NCBI RefSeq assembly: GCF_001544455.2
Contig: NZ_FCOC02000010.1
Coordinates: 1-64,000, forward strand
Length of the DNA stretch: 64,000 nucleotides
Origin: Caballeronia sordidicola
Lineage (GTDB): Bacteria; Pseudomonadota; Gammaproteobacteria; Burkholderiales; Burkholderiaceae
Direction: 5' to 3'
In this document: in pieces, positions 54,247-62,263 of the stretch
How the letters are laid out: each line of letters opens with the position of its first letter
How positions within the stretch are numbered: the first letter of the stretch is position 1
The notes under the pieces: model-generated
The model's database searches: none
The model's input: the letters and a program-made list of their open reading frames with translations, nothing else
Told to the model about the DNA's origin: nothing
Made by a program: the position numbers and the translations under genes

Positions 54247-55485
54247 ATGTCCATTATCGATATCCCCGACAATTCCGCAGGAAGCCCGCTCGACCGTGTC
54301 ATCGCGCCTTTTGGAGCCGGTCCGGCGGAGGTCGCGCTAGCGGTCGGCGGACTGGCGATCGGCACGGGCGAATTCGCTTCCATGACCATCCTGCCGATCA
54401 TCGCGCACGGACTCGATACGTCGCTGCCCACCATGGGCCACATCATCAGCGCCTATGCGCTCGGTGTCGTGATCGGCGCGCCGCTCATCACCATTTTCTT
54501 CGCCAAGATTCCGCGCCGCGCGATGCTGATCGGCCTGATGCTGATGTTCGCATTCGGCAACTTGCTGAGCGCGCTTGCGCCCAATTACACGCTGCTGCTG
54601 ATCGCGCGTTTTATTTCAGGCGTGCCGCACGGCGCGTATTTCGGCGTGGCCGCGCTGACAGCGGCGTCGCTGGTGCCGCCCGACCGGCGCGCGCGGGCGG
54701 TCGGGCGCGTGATGCTGGGACTGACCATCGCGAATATTTTCGGCGTGCCGCTTGCAACCTGGCTTGGTCAATGGCTCGGCTGGCGCGCGGATTTCCTGCT
54801 GGTCGGCACGCTCGGTATCCTTACGATGATCGGCGTGCGCGTCTTTCTTCCACCCATCCACGCCGGGGGCGCAACGCCCCGGCGCGAACTCGGCGTATTC
54901 CGCCGCGCGCAGGTCTGGTTGACGCTTTCGGTCATCGCGGTCGGTTTCGGCGGCTTGTTCGCGGTCTATACGTACATCACGCCGACGCTCTTGAACGTGA
55001 CCCACGTCGCGCCGTGGCGCGTGCCGCTGCTGCTCGGCGCGCTTGGGGTCGGCATGACGGCGGGCAGCCTGATAGGAGGCGTACTCGCCGACAAATCCCG
55101 GCTGTGGACCATTTTCGGCATGCTGATCTGGAACGCGGCGGCGCTGGCGGCATTCGCGTATTCATCGGCAAACGAATGGACCGCCACGCTCAATCTCTTC
55201 GCAATGGGGCTCGGCATTGCCGTGGTCCCGGCCGTGCAGACTCGCCTGATGGACGTGGCCGGCGATGCGCAAACCGTAGCAGCCGCGCTCAATCACTCAG
55301 CCTTCAACATTGCGAACGCGCTGGGCGCGTGGGCTGGCGGCGTGGTCGTGGCGCTCGGTTTCGGCCTTGAGGCAACTGGCTGGACAGGCGCGCTTCTCGC
55401 GTGCGGCGGAATCGTGTTGCTGGGGGTTTCGGTTGGGGTCGAACGGCGCGCTATGGCGCCGCGTCCGCGCACGGCAAGCGCGTAA
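54247..55485 (+). CDS. MFS transporter of the AraJ/DHA1 type
   Basis: 412 residues with 12 hydrophobic segments. GLAIGTGEFASMTILPIIAHGLDTSLPTMGHIISAYALGVVIGAP is the typical N-terminal part of AraJ/sugar-or-drug efflux proteins; RISGVPHGAYFGVAALTAASLVPPDRRARAVG and GVPLATWLGQ support the family. Substrate unknown. It follows the regulator by about 120 bases on the same strand and may be regulated with it. Confidence 0.88.
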   Translation: MSIIDIPDNSAGSPLDRVIAPFGAGPAEVALAVGGLAIGTGEFASMTILPIIAHGLDTSLPTMGHIISAYALGVVIGAPLITIFFAKIPRRAMLIGLMLMFAFGNLLSALAPNYTLLLIARFISGVPHGAYFGVAALTAASLVPPDRRARAVGRVMLGLTIANIFGVPLATWLGQWLGWRADFLLVGTLGILTMIGVRVFLPPIHAGGATPRRELGVFRRAQVWLTLSVIAVGFGGLFAVYTYITPTLLNVTHVAPWRVPLLLGALGVGMTAGSLIGGVLADKSRLWTIFGMLIWNAAALAAFAYSSANEWTATLNLFAMGLGIAVVPAVQTRLMDVAGDAQTVAAALNHSAFNIANALGAWAGGVVVALGFGLEATGWTGALLACGGIVLLGVSVGVERRAMAPRPRTASA

Positions 55486-55756
55486 GCCGAAATAAGCGCC
55501 GAATAAATCAGGGCGGTATTCAACTCCTTTCGCACGTCGCATAATGCGGTGTTTTTTGCTGGCCGGACAATCGGCCCGCTATGATGCCCTACGGCGCTCC
55601 TAAAGCCGGAAGCCGCATTGCCGTTATTACAATCAGGCCTGGCACTATTCGAGGTTGCTGCCAAAGCACCCGCCGCGCCCGCCACGCCGATTTGTATACG
55701 CCGACGTCGAACAAAAAGTGAGTGAGGAGCCGCAACGCCGTCGGCTCGGAGCGCTG

Positions 55757-58678
55757 ATGAACGTCTATACCGTGAAGCCGGCCACGCCTGTGGCGGATGC
55801 AAGCCGCGACGACACCGCCGCGGGTTTTGCGCGCCCCGCCGCCAATGCGCCGAGGCGCGTGAATACGGATACGTGCATCGATTCGTTATTGCGCAATGCC
55901 GCCACGCTCATCGACACAACCTGTTGGGCGTGGTATCAGCCCGGCACCGGCATGCATCTCGCGGCCCAGGGTTCTCTTGACGATGGCTGGCCAGCCATCC
56001 TTCCCGCCGACGACTTCCACGCCTTTTGCACGACACACCGTCTGTGCCTGTGGCCAACCGGGAGCGGCGAAAACATCCTCGGCTGGCTGCTCGCGCCGAC
56101 GGCGCATGCCGCAAACCGCACGCTCGCCGACTTTGCGCGCAGTCTTGGCGAAGCGCTCCAGACAGACGCACTGGCGCGCGCGCAGAACACGCAGCGCGTG
56201 CTCTACGAGATCGCTTATCTCGCGAGTTCGGTTCGCGACCGCTCAGAATTCCTGCTCGGCGTGCATCGGCAGCTTGCCACGCTGATCGATGCCGAGAATT
56301 TCTATCTCGCGCTCTACAACCCGTCGAACAACGAGATTACGTATCCGTATTACGTCGATGTCATCGACACTTGCGCGCTCGACCCCGCCGCCTATGACAC
56401 GCTCGATTCGTCGTGCCTGTCGCTCACCGGCCAGGTCCTGACCACGGGCCAGCCGCTGCTGATCGACGCGGCGGGCATTGCCGCGGCCGAGCACGAAGGC
56501 CGCTTCTATTGCGTGGGCGACCGGCCCGAGTTCTGGATGGGCGCGCCGCTCAAGAACGCATCCGACGAAGTGTTCGGCATGATCGCGATGCAGGTCTACG
56601 ACGTGGCGCGCATCTTTAGCGTGGAAGACCGCGCGCTCTTCCTGGTGGTCGCGCGTCATGTGGCAATGGCGCTCGACCGCATCCTGCATCGGGCGGATCT
56701 TGAAGAAACCGTGTCGCGCCGGACCGCTGAGCTGTCCGAGGTGAATCGCGCCCTGCGCCTTGAAATAGCGGAACGAAAGCGCGCTGAGCACTTGCAAGGC
56801 GCGCTGTTCCAGATCGCCGAACTGTCGAGTCGGCATGGCGACATGCTGGAATTTTTCCGCAGCCTTCACGGCATTGTCGGCGAGTTGCTGTATGCGCGGA
56901 ATTTCTTTGTCGCGCTTGTGGACAACGCGACGCAGAGCGTGTCGTTCCCCTATTACGTCGACGAACTGCTGAACGATTATCCGGCTCCGCGGCGTGGCCG
57001 GCGCGGCCTCACCGAGTACGTGATCCGCAAGCGCCGGCCCTGCCTGATCGATCTCGCCGAGGCAACGCGGCTGGTGGAAACGGGCGAGATGGAAAGCTCG
57101 GGCGAGAGCATCAAGCTGCGCTCGTGGCTCGGCATTCCGCTTTTCGACGGAGACGAAGTACGCGGCGTGCTCGCGGTGCAAAGCTATTCGTCGCAAGTGC
57201 GATATTCGCAGCGCGATCAGGAACTGCTGACTTTCGTATCGCGCCATATCGATACCGCGCTGTCACGCCGCAGCGCCGCCGAAGCGCTGCACGTGGCCAA
57301 TCTGGAACTCGAACAGCGCGTGCAGAACCGCACGCGCGAACTCGACGAAGCCAACGCGCGCCTGCAGCACGAGAACTCGCACGACGCGCTGACGGGCCTG
57401 CCTAACCGCAGCCACATGCTGCAGCGGCTGCAGGAAGCGTGGCGCGATCATCATGCCGACGGGGAACAACTGGCGGTGATGTTTATCGACCTGGACCGTT
57501 TCAAGGTTGTGAACGACAGCCTTGGCCATCATTTCGGCGACATGCTGCTGGTGCAGGCCGCGAGCCGGCTGAGAAGCTGCCTGCGCGACACCGACCTGCT
57601 CGCGCGCCTGGGCGGCGACGAGTTCGCCGTGCTCTCTCCGGGCGCTTCGCTCGACACCGCGGTCGATATTGCCGAGAGCATTCTCGCCGCGTTCGACCTG
57701 CCGTTTCATATTGATGACCACGTGGTGTTTTCATCGTGCAGCATTGGCATCGTGAGTCCGGACGAGCAGTTTCATAAAGAGCCGGCCGATCTTCTGCGCG
57801 ACGCCGATACCGCGATGTATCGCGTGAAAAATGGCGGACGCGACAGCTTCGTGGTCTTCAACCATGAGCTTCGGCGCGAGGTATCGGATCAGGTCGAGCG
57901 CGAAGGGGCGCTGCGCAATGCGCTCAAGCGCGACGACGAACTCGTGCCGTATTTCCAGCCCATTGTCAGCGCGAGGTCAGGTCAGCTCGTTGCGCTCGAA
58001 GCATTGATCCGATGGCGTCAGCCCGATGGCAGCGTGATTGCGCCGGGCGAATTCCTGCCGGCCGTGGAAGGCCTGCGCCTGATCGGGCGGCTCGATCTGT
58101 ACATGCTGACACGGGTCGCGATCATCCTCGCGCAGCCCGGGCACGCGGACTGGCCGCCGGTCCATGTGAACTGCTCGAGCTACAGCATGACCCGCGCGGA
58201 ATTCGCCGACGACGTCCTCGCGCTGCTTGCGCGCCATGGCGTGGCGCCCTCGCGCATCTGCCTGGAACTCACGGAAGGCGCGCTCGTCGCCGAGCCCGAT
58301 CTCGCGAGACGATCAATGCAGCGTCTCGCCGATCACGGCATGTCGGTCGTGCTCGATGACTTCGGCGCGGGATTTTCGTCGCTGAGTTACGTGCATCAAT
58401 ATCGCTTCAGCGGCCTGAAGATAGACCGCTCGTTTATCTTCGAGCTGACCACGAGTCCACGCAGCCGCGCGATCGTCCGGGCCATCGTGAGGATGGCGGA
58501 GTCGCTGGACCTCACCGTGGTGGCCGAAGGCGTGGAAGACGCCGCGACGCTCGCCGTGCTGCGCGAAATGGGTGCGGCGCAGGCGCAGGGTTATTACTTC
58601 TCGCCGCCCATCCCGCTCGAAGCGCTCCTTCTCAGCAAGCTCGCGCCCCGGCTGCAGATGCTGGCGCAAGATCCCTGA
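55757..58678 (+). CDS. c-di-GMP turnover protein: GAF-GAF-GGDEF-EAL
   Basis: 973 residues from MNVYTVKPAT at 55757 (GGAG five bases upstream); the frame is open to TTG 55655. No membrane helix. Two GAF sensor domains (about 135-310 and 355-510) are joined by a helix (ETVSRRTAELSEVNRALRLEIAERKRAEH). Next come a GGDEF domain with intact GGDEF at about 619-623 and an EAL domain with EAL at about 748-750, plus ELTEG, DDFGAGFSSLSY, KIDRSF and VAEGVED. Both halves look catalytically competent, so it could make and degrade c-di-GMP. Lone gene. Confidence 0.93.
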   Translation: MNVYTVKPATPVADASRDDTAAGFARPAANAPRRVNTDTCIDSLLRNAATLIDTTCWAWYQPGTGMHLAAQGSLDDGWPAILPADDFHAFCTTHRLCLWPTGSGENILGWLLAPTAHAANRTLADFARSLGEALQTDALARAQNTQRVLYEIAYLASSVRDRSEFLLGVHRQLATLIDAENFYLALYNPSNNEITYPYYVDVIDTCALDPAAYDTLDSSCLSLTGQVLTTGQPLLIDAAGIAAAEHEGRFYCVGDRPEFWMGAPLKNASDEVFGMIAMQVYDVARIFSVEDRALFLVVARHVAMALDRILHRADLEETVSRRTAELSEVNRALRLEIAERKRAEHLQGALFQIAELSSRHGDMLEFFRSLHGIVGELLYARNFFVALVDNATQSVSFPYYVDELLNDYPAPRRGRRGLTEYVIRKRRPCLIDLAEATRLVETGEMESSGESIKLRSWLGIPLFDGDEVRGVLAVQSYSSQVRYSQRDQELLTFVSRHIDTALSRRSAAEALHVANLELEQRVQNRTRELDEANARLQHENSHDALTGLPNRSHMLQRLQEAWRDHHADGEQLAVMFIDLDRFKVVNDSLGHHFGDMLLVQAASRLRSCLRDTDLLARLGGDEFAVLSPGASLDTAVDIAESILAAFDLPFHIDDHVVFSSCSIGIVSPDEQFHKEPADLLRDADTAMYRVKNGGRDSFVVFNHELRREVSDQVEREGALRNALKRDDELVPYFQPIVSARSGQLVALEALIRWRQPDGSVIAPGEFLPAVEGLRLIGRLDLYMLTRVAIILAQPGHADWPPVHVNCSSYSMTRAEFADDVLALLARHGVAPSRICLELTEGALVAEPDLARRSMQRLADHGMSVVLDDFGAGFSSLSYVHQYRFSGLKIDRSFIFELTTSPRSRAIVRAIVRMAESLDLTVVAEGVEDAATLAVLREMGAAQAQGYYFSPPIPLEALLLSKLAPRLQMLAQDP

Positions 58679-58748
58679 GCCAACGCTGCCGGCTTGCGCC
58701 AGTTCGCCTATGCTGTGAACTGAACCGGCAAAACGCGAGGTATCTCTC

Positions 58749-59675
58749 ATGCGCCCCCCTTTCGCCGACGCGCGGCGTCGACGGCTGCTGCTGCTCGCCG
58801 CGAGCGGCACGTTGCTTCCCTTCGCTCTTCCGCCTGCCTTCGCACAGGCGACTGCCATGAACAAGCGCGCGATTCCATCGACCGGAGAAATGCTGCCCGT
58901 GGTCGGCTGCGGCACCTGGCGCACCTTCGACGTAGGCAGCGATCCCGCCGCACAGGCGCGGCTCGCCGAAGTGCTGCAAATACTCTTCGACAATGGCGGC
59001 TCGGTCATCGATTCGTCGCCCATGTATGGATCTTCAGAAGCCGTCGCGGGGTCGGTGTTGACGCGCATCGGCGGACACAAGCGCGCGTTCGTGGCAACCA
59101 AGGTCTGGACCGAAGGGCGCGATGCCGGCATTGCGCAAATGGAGACGTCGCTGCGTCTTTGGCAGCAGCCGCGCATAGACCTGATGCAGATTCACAACCT
59201 GCTCGACTGGCGCACGCAACTCTCCACCCTGCGCGACTGGAAAGCGCGCGGACTGATCCGTTATATCGGCGTGACGCACTATACGTCGAGCGCATTCAGC
59301 GAAGTGGAAGCGGTCATGCGCTCCGAGAAAATCGATTTCGTGCAGATCAACTACGCCGCCGATGACCGCGCAGCCGAAGACACCTTGCTGCCTCTGGCTA
59401 AAGAACGGGGCATTGCTGTGATCGTGAACCAGCCGTTTGGCGGCGGCGGCCTGCTTGGGCGGCTGAAGGGAAAACCCGTGCCCGATTGGAGCCGGGAAAT
59501 CGGCTGTGCAACATGGGCGCAACTTCTGCTCAAGTACGTGCTCGCGCATCCGGCGGTGACATGCGTGATTCCCGGAACCGGGCGGCCCGACTATATGCGC
59601 GATAACGTGCGCGCCGGATTCGGTAGGTATCCCGATGAATCCACGAGGAAGCTCATTGTAGAAAGCGTAGCCTGA
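58749..59675 (+). CDS. Exported aldo/keto reductase
   Basis: 308 residues. The Arg-rich N-terminus followed by a hydrophobic stretch (RRRRLLLLAASGTLLPFALPPAFA) looks like a Tat or Sec signal, unusual for this family. Catalytic tetrad: Asp and Tyr in VIDSSPMYGSSE, Lys in VATKVW, His in MQIHNLLD. Cofactor end IPGTGRPDYMRDNVRAG. If it is exported through Tat, NADP would be carried folded with it. Substrate unknown. Confidence 0.87.
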   Translation: MRPPFADARRRRLLLLAASGTLLPFALPPAFAQATAMNKRAIPSTGEMLPVVGCGTWRTFDVGSDPAAQARLAEVLQILFDNGGSVIDSSPMYGSSEAVAGSVLTRIGGHKRAFVATKVWTEGRDAGIAQMETSLRLWQQPRIDLMQIHNLLDWRTQLSTLRDWKARGLIRYIGVTHYTSSAFSEVEAVMRSEKIDFVQINYAADDRAAEDTLLPLAKERGIAVIVNQPFGGGGLLGRLKGKPVPDWSREIGCATWAQLLLKYVLAHPAVTCVIPGTGRPDYMRDNVRAGFGRYPDESTRKLIVESVA

Positions 59676-59709
59676 TGTGCAGCACGCCGGCAACGTTCCA
59701 GCCTCGGAG

Positions 59710-60150
59710 TTACCCCATTTGCGCCGGACGGCACATTTCGTCGACGGCTTCGCACGCATCCAATACCACTTGAGCGAGTTCCACGAGTTCGGTTTCAGCC
59801 GTCGATGTAGCGTCGGCAAGCGATACGACTGCGGCGTCGAGTTCCGCGGCGGTGCCAGCCTCGTTTGAAAAATAAGTCAAAGGCAAGCTCGCCAGGGCTT
59901 CGGCGTTCGCCGACGCTTCGTCAGTCAGCGCGCACAAACGCACGAGGTTCTCGCATAAGAGCTCGAGAGCTTGAGTCGCGCATGCATGCAAAGCGGCGTC
60001 ACCTGCGGGATCGTCCGCCGTGGCGTCGAGCACGGCCCGCGACCTCTCCACTTCACGTGCAAGCGCATAACTCCGGTCGCGCGCCGCGCCAAGGCGTTGC
60101 GCGTAGTCGGCAAGCAGCGAGACCTGCTGCGCCATATTCGTTGCCATCAT
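59710..60150 (-). CDS. Small alpha-helical protein of unknown function
   Basis: 146 residues from MMATNMAQQ (60150). Ala/Leu/Glu-rich with three or four long helices (LLADYAQRLGAARDRSYALAREVERSRAVL, ALHACATQALELLCENLVRLCALTDEASANAEAL, AVVSLADATSTAETELVELAQVVLDACEAVDEM). No signal peptide. Six cysteines, two in the C-terminal half. It has the look of a helical bundle, perhaps a stress-related or partner protein. I know no family for it. Confidence 0.65.
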   Translation of the reverse strand: MMATNMAQQVSLLADYAQRLGAARDRSYALAREVERSRAVLDATADDPAGDAALHACATQALELLCENLVRLCALTDEASANAEALASLPLTYFSNEAGTAAELDAAVVSLADATSTAETELVELAQVVLDACEAVDEMCRPAQMG

Positions 60151-60540
60151 CTTCTCATGCCCTCTCTGCTCGCCCGGCAGACGCGCCGTGCCAGACACGT
60201 GCCTGTGCGGCCGAGCCATTGCATTGTTTTATGGTAAGTGGCGCCTGAACGCTCCACCAACAACGCCTTTACGGCATGTAAGGGATAAGCTTTAACGAAT
60301 TCTTCATATATTCGTGCGCAAACAAACGCAGCCCGGGCGCAAACGTTTGATGCTTGGTCGCGGTCGTTCAAGGCATTCGGCATGCGTCATGATTTGCCAT
60401 TCCCGATCCGCGGAGAACGCCGTGAAACTATCGCCTGCGATTGCGTTTTCCGGATTCGACGCGTGCTTGCCGTAACCGATTTCTTTGGCAACCGGAACAG
60501 TTTCTGCCAACGCGCCGTCCGGACAGTCTTTCCTTATCGA
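60151..60540. other. Intergenic gap between the helical protein and the catalase-like gene
   Basis: About 390 bases. Its right end is the 3' side of the catalase-like gene and its left end should hold the promoter of the 59710-60150 gene. I see no gene, and no terminator with a clear T tract. Confidence 0.4.
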
Positions 60541-61647
60541 TTATTCCGGCAAGCGGTCGAGCGAGCTTGGCTCATGCATTGGACAGCCATTGAATTTACC
60601 GCGAAAATCCGACGACATTTCATAAGCGGGCTTGCGCGAGCGCTGCACGCCGCCTATTGGCCGATGCGCGCTCAGGCCATGCCATGGGCTGAAGGCGAGA
60701 CCGTCGTCGACTGCGGCGGACCGGGCGTCGGTCCACGCGGGTTGCGGCGCCACGCGAATGCGTGCTACTGGCACGAAGGGACTCTCTTCTTCTGACCATT
60801 GCTTCGATGCATCCTCGACCGGCATCTTCCCGATGTCGGTTGCAAGTTGCACACGCACCTCCCACTCGCCGCCTGTCGTGGCAAAGAATGTGTTGACCGC
60901 TTCACGCAAGCCATTGGGTTTGTCGTCGAGATCGACGGGTGCATCTTTTAGCGCCACGAGTTCCGGCGATACCGGAACAACCGCGATCTTTCCATAGTAA
61001 GAGCCGTACAGAAGCGGCACCACGGTCGTGTAAGTCTCGCCGAGCAGGTTCGTTTTCGGATGGCCGCCCAGGCTCTTCAAGGTGCCGCTCTCACCACCCA
61101 AAGCTTCGACTGCAGCCTCTGTTCCGCGCAATACCGCCGATAACGCCTGCTTCACGCCGGGCGCTTTGTCGGTTGTCTTCGCCAGCGCCTTGAGCGTGGT
61201 GAGAAACGCCTTTGGCGTTGCGGCCGTGAAAGCGAACGCGTTTTGCATGACGAAGTCCTGAGTCGATTGGCCTTCTGCGCCAGGCAATCGCTCTCCTTCC
61301 ACGCCGATGATTTTTATTGCAAGGCCGCGCGGTGTCGAGACTTTGTCATCGAGGATATCGCCGGGGTTGGTCGAGAAGCGCATCACTACAGGAAAGGTGC
61401 CCGCCTTGGCGAACGCGCCTTGTGCGAGTTCAGGTGGCAGCCCTTCCGGCACCGTCAGTTCGCCTTGCAACAAGCCATGACTCTTCGCATGAACGCTGCG
61501 CACTGCATGACCATAATCGGCAGATGTGGTTTCGATGATGCCGCGCAATGTCTTGACCAACTCTTCGGTTGTTTCGCCTTCATCAGCGGGGATCTGCTCG
61601 AAAGTGGAATCGAACAGGATAGGACGGACAGCGAGGGGCGTCGACAT
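60541..61647 (-). CDS. Catalase-like haem protein
   Basis: 368 residues, no signal peptide. Catalase core features: distal H53 in RSVHAKSHGLLQGEL, RFSTNPGD, TPRGLAIKI, TQDFVMQNAFAFT and a late AFSPWHGLSAHRPIGGVQRSRKPAYEMSS, as in the small SrpA-type catalase-related family, which often has peroxidase or unknown activity. Length is well under the 480-750 of classical catalases. The start at 61647 has GGAG upstream. Divergent from a small lipoprotein gene; a conserved element lies about 85-120 bases upstream. Confidence 0.88.
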   Translation of the reverse strand: MSTPLAVRPILFDSTFEQIPADEGETTEELVKTLRGIIETTSADYGHAVRSVHAKSHGLLQGELTVPEGLPPELAQGAFAKAGTFPVVMRFSTNPGDILDDKVSTPRGLAIKIIGVEGERLPGAEGQSTQDFVMQNAFAFTAATPKAFLTTLKALAKTTDKAPGVKQALSAVLRGTEAAVEALGGESGTLKSLGGHPKTNLLGETYTTVVPLLYGSYYGKIAVVPVSPELVALKDAPVDLDDKPNGLREAVNTFFATTGGEWEVRVQLATDIGKMPVEDASKQWSEEESPFVPVARIRVAPQPAWTDARSAAVDDGLAFSPWHGLSAHRPIGGVQRSRKPAYEMSSDFRGKFNGCPMHEPSSLDRLPE

Positions 61648-61899
61648 GGTGGGGCTCCGATGAATTTATTGAACGTGCACCGGCCAATCAATGCAATCAC
61701 TGTTCCCGAATTTCGCTTGGGCCGGCGCATACGAAAACCCATCTTTTGTCCAACACATTTATTACTGAATTATTACGTCGGGGAAGTTATTTCCTTTATT
61801 TAATAATTCCTACACGTGTAATTTCTATCCTCTCTTCCAGTTCATTTCGTGTCATGCGCCAGCGCATGACAACGTTTGCCTATGGTCCAGAGGACGCTC
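61648..61899. promoter_or_regulatory. Divergent promoter region of the catalase-like gene and the small lipoprotein
   Basis: About 250 bases, AT-rich around 61740-61830. It carries copy B of the shared element (separate entry). No other site assigned. Confidence 0.4.
61733..61766 (-). promoter_or_regulatory. Conserved non-coding element, copy B
   Basis: Begins GAAAACCCATC and includes TTTGT, CAACA and ATTACT in the same order and spacing as 44660-44692. On the minus strand TTGGAC and, 16 bases later, TATGCG would be a -35/-10 pair reading toward the catalase-like gene, with a leader of about 80 bases. The conserved part covers -35 and the spacer, so it may bind a regulator or mark a shared sigma factor. 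Confidence 0.5.
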
Positions 61900-62202
61900 G
61901 TGTTTAACAGACCCGTTACTACCGGCCGGATGCTTGGCGCGCTGTTTGTTTGCACGATGCTTGCCGCCTGCGGCGATCACGATTCGCCGTCTTCATCCGC
62001 GCAGTCCGCCGCTGCCGTATCTCCTTCACAGCAAACCGAGACACCCGCGCCCGCTTCAGCGGGTTCGTCGGATATCCAGAACTGGGCATTGCAGCAGACA
62101 CAGCCATCCGCGGCTGTCTCGATCATTGCCCCGCCCAAAGAATCACCCGCTTCGCCTGCGTCCGACCCCCTGCTGCCTCCCGTGATTCACGAGGCGGAGT
62201 GA
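61900..62202 (+). CDS. Small lipoprotein
   Basis: 100 residues from GTG 61900, which follows AGAGGA by five bases; ATG 61882 is possible. Lipoprotein signal with lipobox MLAAC, then a Ser/Ala/Pro-rich unstructured tail (SPSSSAQSAAAVSPSQQTE). No known family. It lies 61 bases upstream of the phospholipase gene and is probably co-transcribed with it. Confidence 0.7.
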   Translation: MFNRPVTTGRMLGALFVCTMLAACGDHDSPSSSAQSAAAVSPSQQTETPAPASAGSSDIQNWALQQTQPSAAVSIIAPPKESPASPASDPLLPPVIHEAE

Positions 62203-62263
62203 TATCGAAGTACGACCCGCAACCTCGCTCACAACACTCTCCTCTCCACGACTGATCAAGACC

